DNA of 10,799 nt, from positions 1-10,799 of the forward strand of contig CALGUJ010000338.1 in NCBI GenBank assembly GCA_937902055.1. The letters are read 5' to 3'. The notes under the pieces are model-generated. The model made no database searches and had not been told where the DNA came from. It saw only the letters and a list, made by a program, of their open reading frames with translations. Shown piece after piece: positions 1 to 7,198 of the stretch (position 1 is the stretch's first letter; each line of letters starts with the position of its first letter). The DNA is from an uncultured Pelolinea sp. (GTDB lineage: Bacteria; Chloroflexota; Anaerolineae; Anaerolineales; Anaerolineaceae). The position numbers and the translations under genes were made by a program.

Positions 1-2
1 GC

Positions 3-1565
3 ATGAAAAAGACTTTCAGAAACTTGCAGAAAATCCAGTGGCAGTTGACTTTCACGTATATGGCCGCCACGTTGATCATGCTTTTCCTGGTGGAATTATT
101 GGTGCTGATTTCCAATAACCGCAATTCTTTTTCTAATCCCTTTTTTATCACCAACACCGCACGTTCCCTGAACGAAGCCGGCCGGGGGTTGAGCAGCGCG
201 TTGGATGCGCCGGTTGACGAGGAAGCCATTGACGCATGGATTATGAACAATAAGTCCTTCCTGCAATCCAACCCGCGCATGGAAAAACCGGACGGCTCCC
301 AACCCGAACAAAGCAGCTTTATGGAATACCCGCAAAAGGAAATGCCAGCGCAGCGCACCAACCTGTTCGAGTCCAAGCCCGTTCCTTTCAGCCGCGAAAA
401 AAGCCGGCTGGTGATCGCCAGCCCGCAGGGCTTGATCCTCGGTTCGGATGCGCCGGATGAGTTCCCGCGCTACACGCAATTGGCGGATTCCCTGGGGAGC
501 GACGAAAATGAGGTAGTGCAGACCATCTTGTCCGGCGCGCAAACCTCGGTGGTTTACGCCAACACCAATTCGCTATATGCCTCGCTTGCTTTTCCTTTGA
601 TCGAAGCCGGGGAAATGAAGGCGATCGTGTTCATGCGCATTGCCGCCCCGAGGGTAAAAGAGGAACTGGTTGCCGCTCTGGAGGGATTTCTGCCCGACCT
701 GCCCATTTTTTTGGTCACCTCGGTCGTTGTCGGGTTTGTGTTCGGCAGCTTGCTGGCCGGCAGTTTTACCACCCGCATCAGGAAATTGATTGAATTCACC
801 AGCCGCTGGGGAAAAGGGGATTTCTCCCGCATCGATAACGTCAGGGAAGGCGACGAAATCAGCGAACTATCCATAGCCTTGAACCAGATGGTCGGCCAAT
901 TGGAAGAATTGATCGAGAGCAAAAAGATGCTGGCAGTGCTTGAAGAACGCAACCGCTTCGCCCGTGATTTGCACGACAGCGTAAAACAGGAAATATTCTC
1001 CCTCTCAATGAACCTGAGCGCGATCAAGTCGCTGATCAAATCCAATCCTGATAAAGCGGCCGAGCAGTTGCAGGTGACGGCTGATTTGGCCAAACAGGCC
1101 CGCAACGAATTGAGCACGCTGATTTACACCCTGATGCCGGTTCAATTGGAAAATCAGGATCTGGAACTGGCCTTGAAAGAATACGTGAAAGTTTGGGAGA
1201 AGAACAGCGCCATTTCGGTGGTTTACCGCACACGCGGAAAGAAACGCGCAATCCCCACAGAGGTCGAGCAATCCATTTTCCGCATCACCCAGGAAGCTCT
1301 TTCCAATATCGCCCGGCATAGCAAAGCCACCGCCACCAGCCTGACGCTGGATTATCTGCCGGAAGCCATTCAATTGCAGGTGAGTGACAACGGCACCGGT
1401 TTCGACCCTGAAAGCGTGAAAAAGGGGCTGGGGCTGCGTTCCATCGCCGAAAGAGTGGCGGAAAACCATGGCGAGTTGGACGTGGATTCCGGTCCCGGCG
1501 GAACCACGCTCACGTTAAAATTCCCATATGAGAATCAACCCAATGGAGGCCGAAATGAAAAATAG
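3..1565 (+). CDS. Two-component sensor histidine kinase, NarL/LiaS type (HisKA_3), membrane-bound
   Basis: This 520-residue sensor kinase should autophosphorylate on His and pass the phosphate to the regulator encoded next to it. A first membrane segment spans about residues 16-37. An extracytoplasmic region follows (about 38-232) that I do not recognise; it has a Pro/Glu/Ser-rich hydrophilic stretch near 88-135. The second membrane segment is about 233-253, then a HAMP linker (254-305), a HisKA_3 dimerisation domain with the H-box ERNRFARDLHDSVKQE (phospho-acceptor His324), and a HATPase_c domain. The ATPase domain shows the N-box QEALSNIARH (Asn435), the G1 box DNGTGFD (462-468) and the G2 box GLGLRS (475-480). 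All catalytic boxes are intact. The gene overlaps the regulator gene by 11 nt, so the two are translationally coupled. Only two bases precede the ATG, so its ribosome binding site and promoter lie outside the window and a slightly earlier start cannot be excluded. The family is clear; the signal sensed is unknown. Confidence 0.93.
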   Translation: MKKTFRNLQKIQWQLTFTYMAATLIMLFLVELLVLISNNRNSFSNPFFITNTARSLNEAGRGLSSALDAPVDEEAIDAWIMNNKSFLQSNPRMEKPDGSQPEQSSFMEYPQKEMPAQRTNLFESKPVPFSREKSRLVIASPQGLILGSDAPDEFPRYTQLADSLGSDENEVVQTILSGAQTSVVYANTNSLYASLAFPLIEAGEMKAIVFMRIAAPRVKEELVAALEGFLPDLPIFLVTSVVVGFVFGSLLAGSFTTRIRKLIEFTSRWGKGDFSRIDNVREGDEISELSIALNQMVGQLEELIESKKMLAVLEERNRFARDLHDSVKQEIFSLSMNLSAIKSLIKSNPDKAAEQLQVTADLAKQARNELSTLIYTLMPVQLENQDLELALKEYVKVWEKNSAISVVYRTRGKKRAIPTEVEQSIFRITQEALSNIARHSKATATSLTLDYLPEAIQLQVSDNGTGFDPESVKKGLGLRSIAERVAENHGELDVDSGPGGTTLTLKFPYENQPNGGRNEK

Positions 1566-2226
1566 AGATGCGATCACCCTGTTGATCGTGGATGACCACA
1601 AGATCGTGCGCGATGGCATTTGCGCATATCTCGAGACCATCGCCGATATCGACGTGATCGGCCAGGCGGATTCGGGCAGCGACGGCGTGAAACTGGCCGA
1701 GCAGCTCGCGCCGGATGTGGTGTTGATGGACCTGATCATGCCCGGCATGGATGGCGTGGAGGCTACCTGGCGTGTTCGCCAGGTGAGCCCGCGTTCCAAG
1801 GTGGTCATCCTGACCTCCTACCATGAAGACTCCAACATCTTCCCGGCCATCAAAGCCGGGGCATTATCCTACGTGCTCAAAGACATCGACCCGGAAGAAT
1901 TAGCCGAAACGATCAAATCCGCGGCGCGGGGAGAGGCTATCCTGGATTCAAAAGTCGCCGCGCGCCTGATGCACGAATACCGCGATGATGCCAATGAAAC
2001 CATGCAAGCCTATATGCAATTGACCAACCGCGAACAAGAAGTGCTGGAATTGATCGCCGGGGGTCTTTCCAACGCGCAGATCGCGGGGCAACTGGTGATC
2101 AGCGAGAAAACGGTCAAGAGCCACGTCAGCAATATCCTGAGCAAGTTGCATTTCGCCGACCGCACCCAGGTGGCGGTGTTTGCCTGGAAAGAAGGCATTG
2201 TTAAAAAAGACAAAACCGAGGGGTAA
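1555..2226 (+). CDS. Response regulator, NarL/LuxR (REC-HTH) family
   Basis: This 223-residue DNA-binding regulator is the cognate partner of the upstream kinase. The receiver domain (about 7-122) has the acidic pair Asp13-Asp14, the phospho-acceptor Asp59 in VLMDLIMPGMDG, the switch Thr87 and the conserved Lys109 (YVLKD). The C-terminal LuxR-type helix-turn-helix (about 155-212) reads LTNREQEVLELIAGG and then ISEKTVKSHVSNILSKL, typical of NarL-type output domains. I chose the ATG at 1555 because GGAGG at 1545-1549 sits 5 nt upstream. In-frame ATGs at 1528 and 1543 lie within or before this Shine-Dalgarno and lack one of their own. The gene begins inside the last codons of the kinase, which supports one operon and phosphotransfer between the two. 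Target genes cannot be told from the window. The next gene is convergent, so this is the end of the operon as seen here. Confidence 0.95.
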   Translation: MKNRDAITLLIVDDHKIVRDGICAYLETIADIDVIGQADSGSDGVKLAEQLAPDVVLMDLIMPGMDGVEATWRVRQVSPRSKVVILTSYHEDSNIFPAIKAGALSYVLKDIDPEELAETIKSAARGEAILDSKVAARLMHEYRDDANETMQAYMQLTNREQEVLELIAGGLSNAQIAGQLVISEKTVKSHVSNILSKLHFADRTQVAVFAWKEGIVKKDKTEG

Positions 2227-2270
2227 AAATATAACAGCGAGTTTTCAATCCCCTCCATCAAAATTAGTTG

Positions 2271-2304
2271 TTGCGAGGTTGGCCTGCGCCAACCGAAGCA
2301 ATCC
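2271..2304. repeat. REP-like palindromic element / hairpin, possible terminator of the two-component operon
   Basis: The sequence shows a perfect 7-bp stem, GGTTGGC (2277-2283) with GCCAACC (2288-2294), closed by a CTGC tetraloop. An outer TTGC/GCAA stem (2271-2274 with 2298-2301) flanks it across a GA/GAA internal loop that could form tandem G-A pairs. From general knowledge, the outer parts TTGCGAGG and CGAAGCAATC resemble the ends of a palindromic repeat dispersed in many bacterial genomes; this is a memory-based likeness, not a search. No clean T-run follows immediately, but the next 40 nt are T-rich, so it might also end transcription of the upstream genes. Only one copy is visible here. 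Confidence 0.5.
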
Positions 2305-2401
2305 CTTGTTTCCTTATAACCTTTTTATTACTTTATTCTTAGCTTCATGGTAAATATCTGTGAGAGAGAGGAATCCTGCATGCCGGTCGAGATCCTTCGC
2401 G

Positions 2402-2444
2402 AAAAACAGCTCGGGATGATATTGCTTAAGGATTGGGGAGGCTG
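2402..2444 (-). terminator. Weak candidate Rho-independent terminator of priA
   Basis: Read on the minus strand just past the priA stop, CAGCCTC can pair with GAGCTG (one bulged base) across a roughly 25-nt loop, followed directly by TTTTT (2406-2402). The stem is short and the loop long, so this is only a candidate. Confidence 0.25.
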
Positions 2445-2450
2445 CCCGCG

Positions 2451-4919
2451 CTACAGTAAGCTGGGTGGATCGACCTCAACTATGATGTCGGTTAAGTCAA
2501 AATCCCGCAAAATCTTTCCCGGCTGGCTGCCTTTCAGGATGATCTGCCAGCGGTAATACCCGCCGCGCCTGGCAAAATACGGCGGCAATGGCCCGCTGAG
2601 GGCCAGGGTCCGGTCGCCGCTTTGAAGGATGGCATTCTGCAGGCGGCCCGCCAGCCCCTGCGCCCTGACATGGGCAGCGCGGTTATCCGTATCACGCACC
2701 TCAAGGCGCACCATGCGGGTAAAGGGCGGATAATTCAAACGGCGGCGTTCGGCCAATTCATGCCGGTAAAAACCGGCAAAATCGTGCTGCGCAGCAAAGC
2801 GGATGGCATAATTTTCAGGTTGGAAAGTCTGGAGGATCACATGGCCTCCCAGGGCGCTGCGCCCAGCCCGCCCGGCTACCTGTGTCAACAATTGGAAAGC
2901 GCGTTCGGAAGTGCGGTAATCAGGGAAGTTCAAACCCGCGTCGGCCAGCACCGCCCCCACCAGTGTCACCAACGGCAAATCCAGCCCCTTGGCCAGCATC
3001 TGCGTGCCGATCAGAATATCGGCATTGTGTTTTTTAAAATGCGCCAGGATGATCTCTTCGCTGCCCTTGCCTTTGGACGTGTCCGCGTCCCAGCGTAGCA
3101 GGCGCGCGGATGGAAATTCGCGCTGCAATTCCGCTTCCACTTTCTCGGTGCCCAATCCAAATTGCTTGATTTTCCGGCTGCCGCACTGCGGGCATTTTTC
3201 CGGCAGCTTGCGGGTGTATCCGCAGGCATGGCAAACCAGCCCCGGCGGATTGCGGTGGTAAGTCAACGGCAAATCGCAGCGCGGGCAGCGCAGCGCCTGG
3301 CCGCAATCGCGGCAAAACACGTAGGAAGCGCTTCCGCGCCGGTTCAACAGCAGAATGGCTTGCTGCCCGCTGCGCAAGGTTTCTGTAAGCGCGCTTTGCA
3401 GCGCGCGGCTGAAAATGGAGGGGTTCCCGGCCTTCAATTCCGCGCGCATGTCGATCACTTGCGTTGGCGGCAAGGGTTGTGTTTCAATCTCGCCCGGGTT
3501 TTCTTTTGGTTGAAAGGCGAGAATGCGCCTGGGCAACTCGATCAGCGGCCAGTTCTCCTGTTGTGCCTGGAAATACAAATCCACCGTCGGGGTGGCCGAT
3601 CCCAAGATCACCAAAGCTCCATTATTCCGCCCCAGGGCGATGGCTGCCTTCACGGCATGGAAATACGGCCCCATTTCGGTCTGATAAAAAGAATCGTCGT
3701 GGCATTCGTCCAAGATGATCGCGCCGAGGTTCGGGAAGGGTGTGAACAACGCGCTGCGCGGGCCGACCGCGATGGAAAAATCGCCGGCGCGCGCCCTGCG
3801 CCAGGTGTCATAACGTTCGCCGGGCGATAATTTCGAATGGACCACGCCAACCTGCCCGGGGAAGCGCGCCATGAAGCGTTCGATGGTTTGCGGGGTCATG
3901 GAAATTTCCGGGACGATCACCAGGGCTTGCCTTCCGGCTTGCAGCGCTGCGTCGATCGCGCGCAGGTATAACTCGGTTTTGCCTGATCCGGTCACGCCAT
4001 GCAGTAAGACCGGTTGATCGAAACGGCCGGACCGCATGACCTCGCGGATGGATTGCCAGGCCTTTTCCTGGTCGTCAGTCAATTTCGGCGCGGCTGCCAG
4101 TTCAAACTTTTTCCCGGCCAGAGGATCCCGCAAAACATCCTGCCCGCCAAAACGCACCATCCCCAGCTTTTCCAGAAAACGCAGGTCGGCGGCATTCGCC
4201 CCGCAAGCGGCATATATCCAGGAAACGTCCACCTCTTTATTTTCCCGCACCAACAAGCGCAGCGCTTCCAGCCGCCGGTTGTGAGCCGCGGTATCCGGCC
4301 GCCCCAATTCATCCGTCAATGATTCGAGACGGGAAGCGGATACCACCGCCTTTACGGAACGGATCTGCCGGGCTTTGACTGCCGGCTTGGGCAGCAATGG
4401 CTGCGAATGGAGATATCCCTGCCTGCCCAGCGAACGCACCGCCGCGCGCCAATCCACGTGGGCAAAAGCCCGATCCAATTGGCGGGCGCGCTGCGTACCT
4501 TTGCTTTTCAATCGATCAAGGATTTTTTGCTGCAAGGGTGAAAGCTCGCCGGCGTTGGCGGGAGCTTGAGGATTAAGCTCAAACAGCGTGTCCGCGCGCT
4601 GCCCCAGGCCGGGCGGCAGCATGGCGAATAAGTAAGCCGATAACGGGGCAAAATATTGCTGCGCCAGCCATTGCCCCAATTGAAGCTGCGCCGCGGTTAA
4701 AACTGGCGCCTCTTCCAGGAGTTGGCTGACCGGCCGAGTTTCAATAACGCTGCTGGTTTTCTCCAGCGAAAGGACAATGCCCTGCACCATCTGGCTGCCA
4801 AACGGAACCTCAACCAGCCAGCCGGGCGCCAGCCGGGATTGAAAGACATCCGGCACCTGGTAATCGAAAACATCCCTGACAGCAGGCACGTGAACGGCAA
4901 CCCGGGCAAAGAGGGACAT
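2451..4919 (-). CDS. priA: Primosomal protein N' (replication restart helicase PriA)
   Basis: PriA is a 3'-5' superfamily 2 DNA helicase that recognises stalled or collapsed forks and reloads the replicative helicase. At 822 residues it is close to the long Bacillus form rather than the roughly 730-residue E. coli form. The N-terminus (about 1-105) is the 3'-DNA-end binding domain, followed by two winged-helix-like stretches (about 125-180 and 218-270). The helicase core has Walker A GVTGSGKT (308-315, Lys314), a DExH box reading DECH (404-407), LGSATPT, and GTQMLAKGLDLP (from 638), ending in the arginine-finger region QVAGRAGR. Eight cysteines in four CxxC pairs (536/539, 545/548, 563/566, 576/579) form the two-zinc module. 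The ATG at 4919 has AGAGG about 9 nt upstream, overlapping the stop region of the MEMO gene, which ends 15 nt before; the two are probably co-transcribed. DECH in place of the usual DEEH is the only motif oddity. Confidence 0.97.
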   Translation of the reverse strand: MSLFARVAVHVPAVRDVFDYQVPDVFQSRLAPGWLVEVPFGSQMVQGIVLSLEKTSSVIETRPVSQLLEEAPVLTAAQLQLGQWLAQQYFAPLSAYLFAMLPPGLGQRADTLFELNPQAPANAGELSPLQQKILDRLKSKGTQRARQLDRAFAHVDWRAAVRSLGRQGYLHSQPLLPKPAVKARQIRSVKAVVSASRLESLTDELGRPDTAAHNRRLEALRLLVRENKEVDVSWIYAACGANAADLRFLEKLGMVRFGGQDVLRDPLAGKKFELAAAPKLTDDQEKAWQSIREVMRSGRFDQPVLLHGVTGSGKTELYLRAIDAALQAGRQALVIVPEISMTPQTIERFMARFPGQVGVVHSKLSPGERYDTWRRARAGDFSIAVGPRSALFTPFPNLGAIILDECHDDSFYQTEMGPYFHAVKAAIALGRNNGALVILGSATPTVDLYFQAQQENWPLIELPRRILAFQPKENPGEIETQPLPPTQVIDMRAELKAGNPSIFSRALQSALTETLRSGQQAILLLNRRGSASYVFCRDCGQALRCPRCDLPLTYHRNPPGLVCHACGYTRKLPEKCPQCGSRKIKQFGLGTEKVEAELQREFPSARLLRWDADTSKGKGSEEIILAHFKKHNADILIGTQMLAKGLDLPLVTLVGAVLADAGLNFPDYRTSERAFQLLTQVAGRAGRSALGGHVILQTFQPENYAIRFAAQHDFAGFYRHELAERRRLNYPPFTRMVRLEVRDTDNRAAHVRAQGLAGRLQNAILQSGDRTLALSGPLPPYFARRGGYYRWQIILKGSQPGKILRDFDLTDIIVEVDPPSLL

Positions 4920-4934
4920 TCTCTCAGGATCCTC

Positions 4935-5786
4935 TTATTTCGTCTTCAATACGGCCGCGGCGCCGTAGCCGACCACCGAACTCTCGTCGCCGGTGGCTTC
5001 CGCCGAGGTGCTGTAATTTAATATTTGGACTTTATCCGCCCCCATTGAGCGGGTAGCGTACAACATAGCCGCAACGGCGCCCGACCCGCAAGCCGGGGCG
5101 CTTTGATCGAAATCACCTTCCAGCACCGCCTGCGGGTTGAAATCCCGCACGCGCCGCAGCGTCTCCGCGTCCAACATTTGAGCGGTAAGGTGCGGGAAAA
5201 AGTGCGAAAGGTCCGTGCTGGCGATCACCAGCGCGTCCATTCCCCCGATGGTTTGCTGCAACGCCGCCGAAAAAGCTTCCAGTTTATTGTTTTCGTGAGT
5301 GCGGATCATCACCGGCAGCAGGTCGAAAGGAGTTTTCCAAAGGTATTGCAGAAAGGGCAATTGGATTTCGAGTGAATGCTCCCCATCGCGGGCAACCTGG
5401 GTTAGCGCCATTTCACTTTCGTCCAACAACCGGTTCAATTGTTGCAATTCCGGCTGCGCCACCCGGACTTCGCCCAGCGGCGTCTGATAGGCGGCGTGCG
5501 CGGTGGTGACGAAATCATCAGGAAAAAATTGATGCAGCGGTGAAAGGATCACCACCAATTGTCGCGGGCTGTCTGCCACGGCCTGGTAGCCGTAGGCGGC
5601 TGTCTGACCCGAATAACGATGGCCGGCATGCGGCACCATCAAACCCAGCACCCGCCCCGGCAGGTCTTCTTTTTTCAATTTCACAGCCCCGAAAAATGCC
5701 TCCATCTGGCGGGACAACGCGTCCGCCTTGCCGGCGTACCAGGTGCCGGCGATGGGAGAGGGGCGCGCGTCCGAAAGGAATTCCAT
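4935..5786 (-). CDS. amrB: MEMO family protein (AmmeMemoRadiSam system protein B)
   Basis: This is a 283-residue MEMO-fold protein, related to human MEMO1 and distantly to class III extradiol dioxygenases; its biochemical role in bacteria is not settled. Visible family motifs include PIAGTWYAG near the N-terminus, VPHAGHRYSG (His53), LSPLHQFFP (His85), GEHSLEIQLPFLQ, STDLSHF (Asp192, His195) and ACGSGAV (Cys233). His53, His85 and Cys233 correspond to the metal-site residues described for MEMO1, so the site looks intact. The frame is open upstream to 5828, but I chose the ATG at 5786 because a perfect AAGGAGG lies 6 nt before it and homologues start at the equivalent of EFLSDARPSPIAGTWY. Bacterial and archaeal MEMO genes often accompany AMMECR1 and a radical SAM gene; neither is in this window. 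It is followed 15 nt later by priA and preceded by the LysM/M23 gene. Confidence 0.9.
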   Translation of the reverse strand: MEFLSDARPSPIAGTWYAGKADALSRQMEAFFGAVKLKKEDLPGRVLGLMVPHAGHRYSGQTAAYGYQAVADSPRQLVVILSPLHQFFPDDFVTTAHAAYQTPLGEVRVAQPELQQLNRLLDESEMALTQVARDGEHSLEIQLPFLQYLWKTPFDLLPVMIRTHENNKLEAFSAALQQTIGGMDALVIASTDLSHFFPHLTAQMLDAETLRRVRDFNPQAVLEGDFDQSAPACGSGAVAAMLYATRSMGADKVQILNYSTSAEATGDESSVVGYGAAAVLKTK

Positions 5787-5792
5787 AGCCGC

Positions 5793-5819
5793 CTCCTTGT
5801 TTATGCTTAAATGATTATA
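5793..5819 (-). promoter_or_regulatory. Candidate -10 box and strong Shine-Dalgarno for the MEMO gene
   Basis: On the minus strand a consensus TATAAT (5819-5814) lies 27 nt upstream of the chosen ATG, and AAGGAGG (5799-5793) is correctly spaced before it. A start about 7 nt after the TATAAT would give a short leader of about 20 nt holding the Shine-Dalgarno. No good TTGACA-like -35 is seen at 16-18 nt. The ribosome binding site is firm; the promoter is a guess. Confidence 0.5.
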
Positions 5820-5854
5820 TCCGCTCACGCCGACTATATACGGGCGCGCGGGGA

Positions 5855-7075
5855 TTATTCACCCAAATAAGCATGCGGGTTGGCTTTAAAACTGCCGATA
5901 ATCAACTCGAAATGCAAGTGCGGGCCGGTGGATCTGCCGGTGCTGCCCATGTAGCCGATAATATCACCCTGGTAAACGGACGTACCGCAGCCGACAGCGA
6001 TGGAACTCAGGTGGGCGTAAACGGACTGCACGGTTTTGCCATCCGCGTTCTCGCCATGGTCGATGGCAATCACATTGCCGTAGCCTACGTCATTCCAGCC
6101 GGCATACACCACCACGCCGCTGTCGGTGGCGTAGATCGGGTTGCCGGTTTTACCACCGATATCGATGCCCCAGTGATTGGTCTCCGGGGAGTATTCATAC
6201 CCGGAAATGTAGTGGTCGGAAGTCGGCCATTCGTAGGTGCCGGTTCCGGTAAAACCGCCGATAACTGCCGCGCATTTGCCTTGACCCCACAACGATGACG
6301 ACGTAGCGGCTTCATCGCGCGTGAACAAGGCCGTTGTCCAATCGGTGAACACTTTCGTACCTCCGGGCGCGAAAATCTGCGTGCCGGCAGCGATATTGGG
6401 ATGGGCGTAATCGCCGATGGTGTCGGCGCTCAAATTGTTGGCCGGCCAGTCGATGATCGCCTCGGGAGTGACGTTTAACCCGTTGGCCACACCGTTCAAG
6501 CCGTCTCCCTCGTTCCAGGTATAAAGCACGCCGTCGGTAGGCGGAATTTGCAGCACCTCCCCGGGAGAAATGAAGGCCGGGTTGTCATAGAGCGTGTTGT
6601 AATTGCAGAACAAAATCGTGGAAGGCGTTAGTCCGAATTTTTCGGCGATAGCGTAGATGGAATCGCCGGTCTGAACCTGGTATTCCACAAATTCATAGCG
6701 TGAAGGGGAATCGGCGTCGGTATGGGTTTCCACCGAACGGGACAAGCCCTCGATCGGTGCTGAACCGGCGTAAGAAGGCAAGGGTATGCCTTCATCCTCT
6801 GAACCGCCGAATTGCAGGGGCGCCGCGGCATTCATGGACATTTCGCCGCCCAGGAAAAAACCTTTCATCACCCAGATGATCAGACCGATCAGGGCAATCG
6901 TCACCATGGCCGAACCCACGCGCAGCGCCACGTCGCCCAAGCCCAGGCGCGTGATGCGCTCCCAGACATAATCCCAGCCTTTTAGAAGCTGCGGACGCTC
7001 TTCTGCCGGGTCGGGCGTACGGCGGGGAGACGGGTTGTCATTCAATGCATCCTGCGATGCGCGTTTTTCGTCCAT
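5855..7075 (-). CDS. Membrane-anchored LysM / M23 peptidase (LytM-type) domain protein
   Basis: This 406-residue protein probably binds and cuts peptidoglycan cross-links, or regulates such cutting, outside the cytoplasmic membrane. A charged N-terminal segment (1-49) leads into one hydrophobic segment (about 50-74), with no signal peptidase site evident, so it is likely a type II anchored protein. A Ser/Pro/acid-rich linker (about 80-127) precedes one clear LysM (131-177, YQVQTGDSIYAIAEKFGL) and a second, diverged LysM (about 183-236). The M23 domain (about 298-400) keeps the zinc ligands His301, Asp305 (HWGID) and His388, and catalytic His355 (YAHLS) and His386 (HLHFE), so an active enzyme is expected. 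The ATG at 7075 has GAGG 5 nt upstream. The stop lies 68 nt before the MEMO start, so the genes could share a transcript, although a second candidate promoter lies in between. The physiological substrate is not shown by the sequence. Confidence 0.92.
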   Translation of the reverse strand: MDEKRASQDALNDNPSPRRTPDPAEERPQLLKGWDYVWERITRLGLGDVALRVGSAMVTIALIGLIIWVMKGFFLGGEMSMNAAAPLQFGGSEDEGIPLPSYAGSAPIEGLSRSVETHTDADSPSRYEFVEYQVQTGDSIYAIAEKFGLTPSTILFCNYNTLYDNPAFISPGEVLQIPPTDGVLYTWNEGDGLNGVANGLNVTPEAIIDWPANNLSADTIGDYAHPNIAAGTQIFAPGGTKVFTDWTTALFTRDEAATSSSLWGQGKCAAVIGGFTGTGTYEWPTSDHYISGYEYSPETNHWGIDIGGKTGNPIYATDSGVVVYAGWNDVGYGNVIAIDHGENADGKTVQSVYAHLSSIAVGCGTSVYQGDIIGYMGSTGRSTGPHLHFELIIGSFKANPHAYLGE

Positions 7076-7179
7076 TCCATCCTCAAAGGAAATATCATAA
7101 CATAGGAAAAACCGGGTAAGGCTAGAGACAAATCAGGATAATTCAGGCCGTATTTATTGGGATTAAAAATAACGGATTT

Positions 7180-7198
7180 GATTATAATCCAGTTTATG
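7180..7198 (+). promoter_or_regulatory. Palindromic -10 element at pncC, likely leaderless start
   Basis: TATAAT at 7183-7188 ends 7 nt before the ATG at 7196. With usual -10 to +1 spacing, transcription would begin at about 7195, essentially at the start codon, and no Shine-Dalgarno is seen. The box sits in the perfect 10-bp palindrome GATTATAATC (7180-7189), so a consensus TATAAT is also present on the minus strand, facing the LysM/M23 gene. No convincing -35 element is seen on either strand. Confidence 0.5.

Larger units (their letters stand above)
2227..2450. other. Intergenic region between convergent operons
   Basis: This non-coding stretch separates the stops of the response regulator gene (+) and priA (-). 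It holds a REP-like hairpin (2271-2304), then a pyrimidine-rich, AT-rich tract (2303-2342), then about 100 nt of mixed composition with a weak priA terminator candidate. An ATG at 2380 is preceded by a purine-rich GAGAGGAA, but the reading frame runs antisense into the priA 3' end and stops at 2556, so I do not call it a gene. Confidence 0.7.

Noticed and set aside
3162..3830. 222-codon + strand frame opposite priA
   Set aside because: Antisense to the highly conserved helicase and zinc region of priA; no motif of its own.
2451..4919. PriA about 90 residues longer than the E. coli protein, suggesting an unusual fusion
   Set aside because: The long form with an extended winged-helix region is normal for Bacillus-type PriA (about 805 residues), and all parts are in the usual order.
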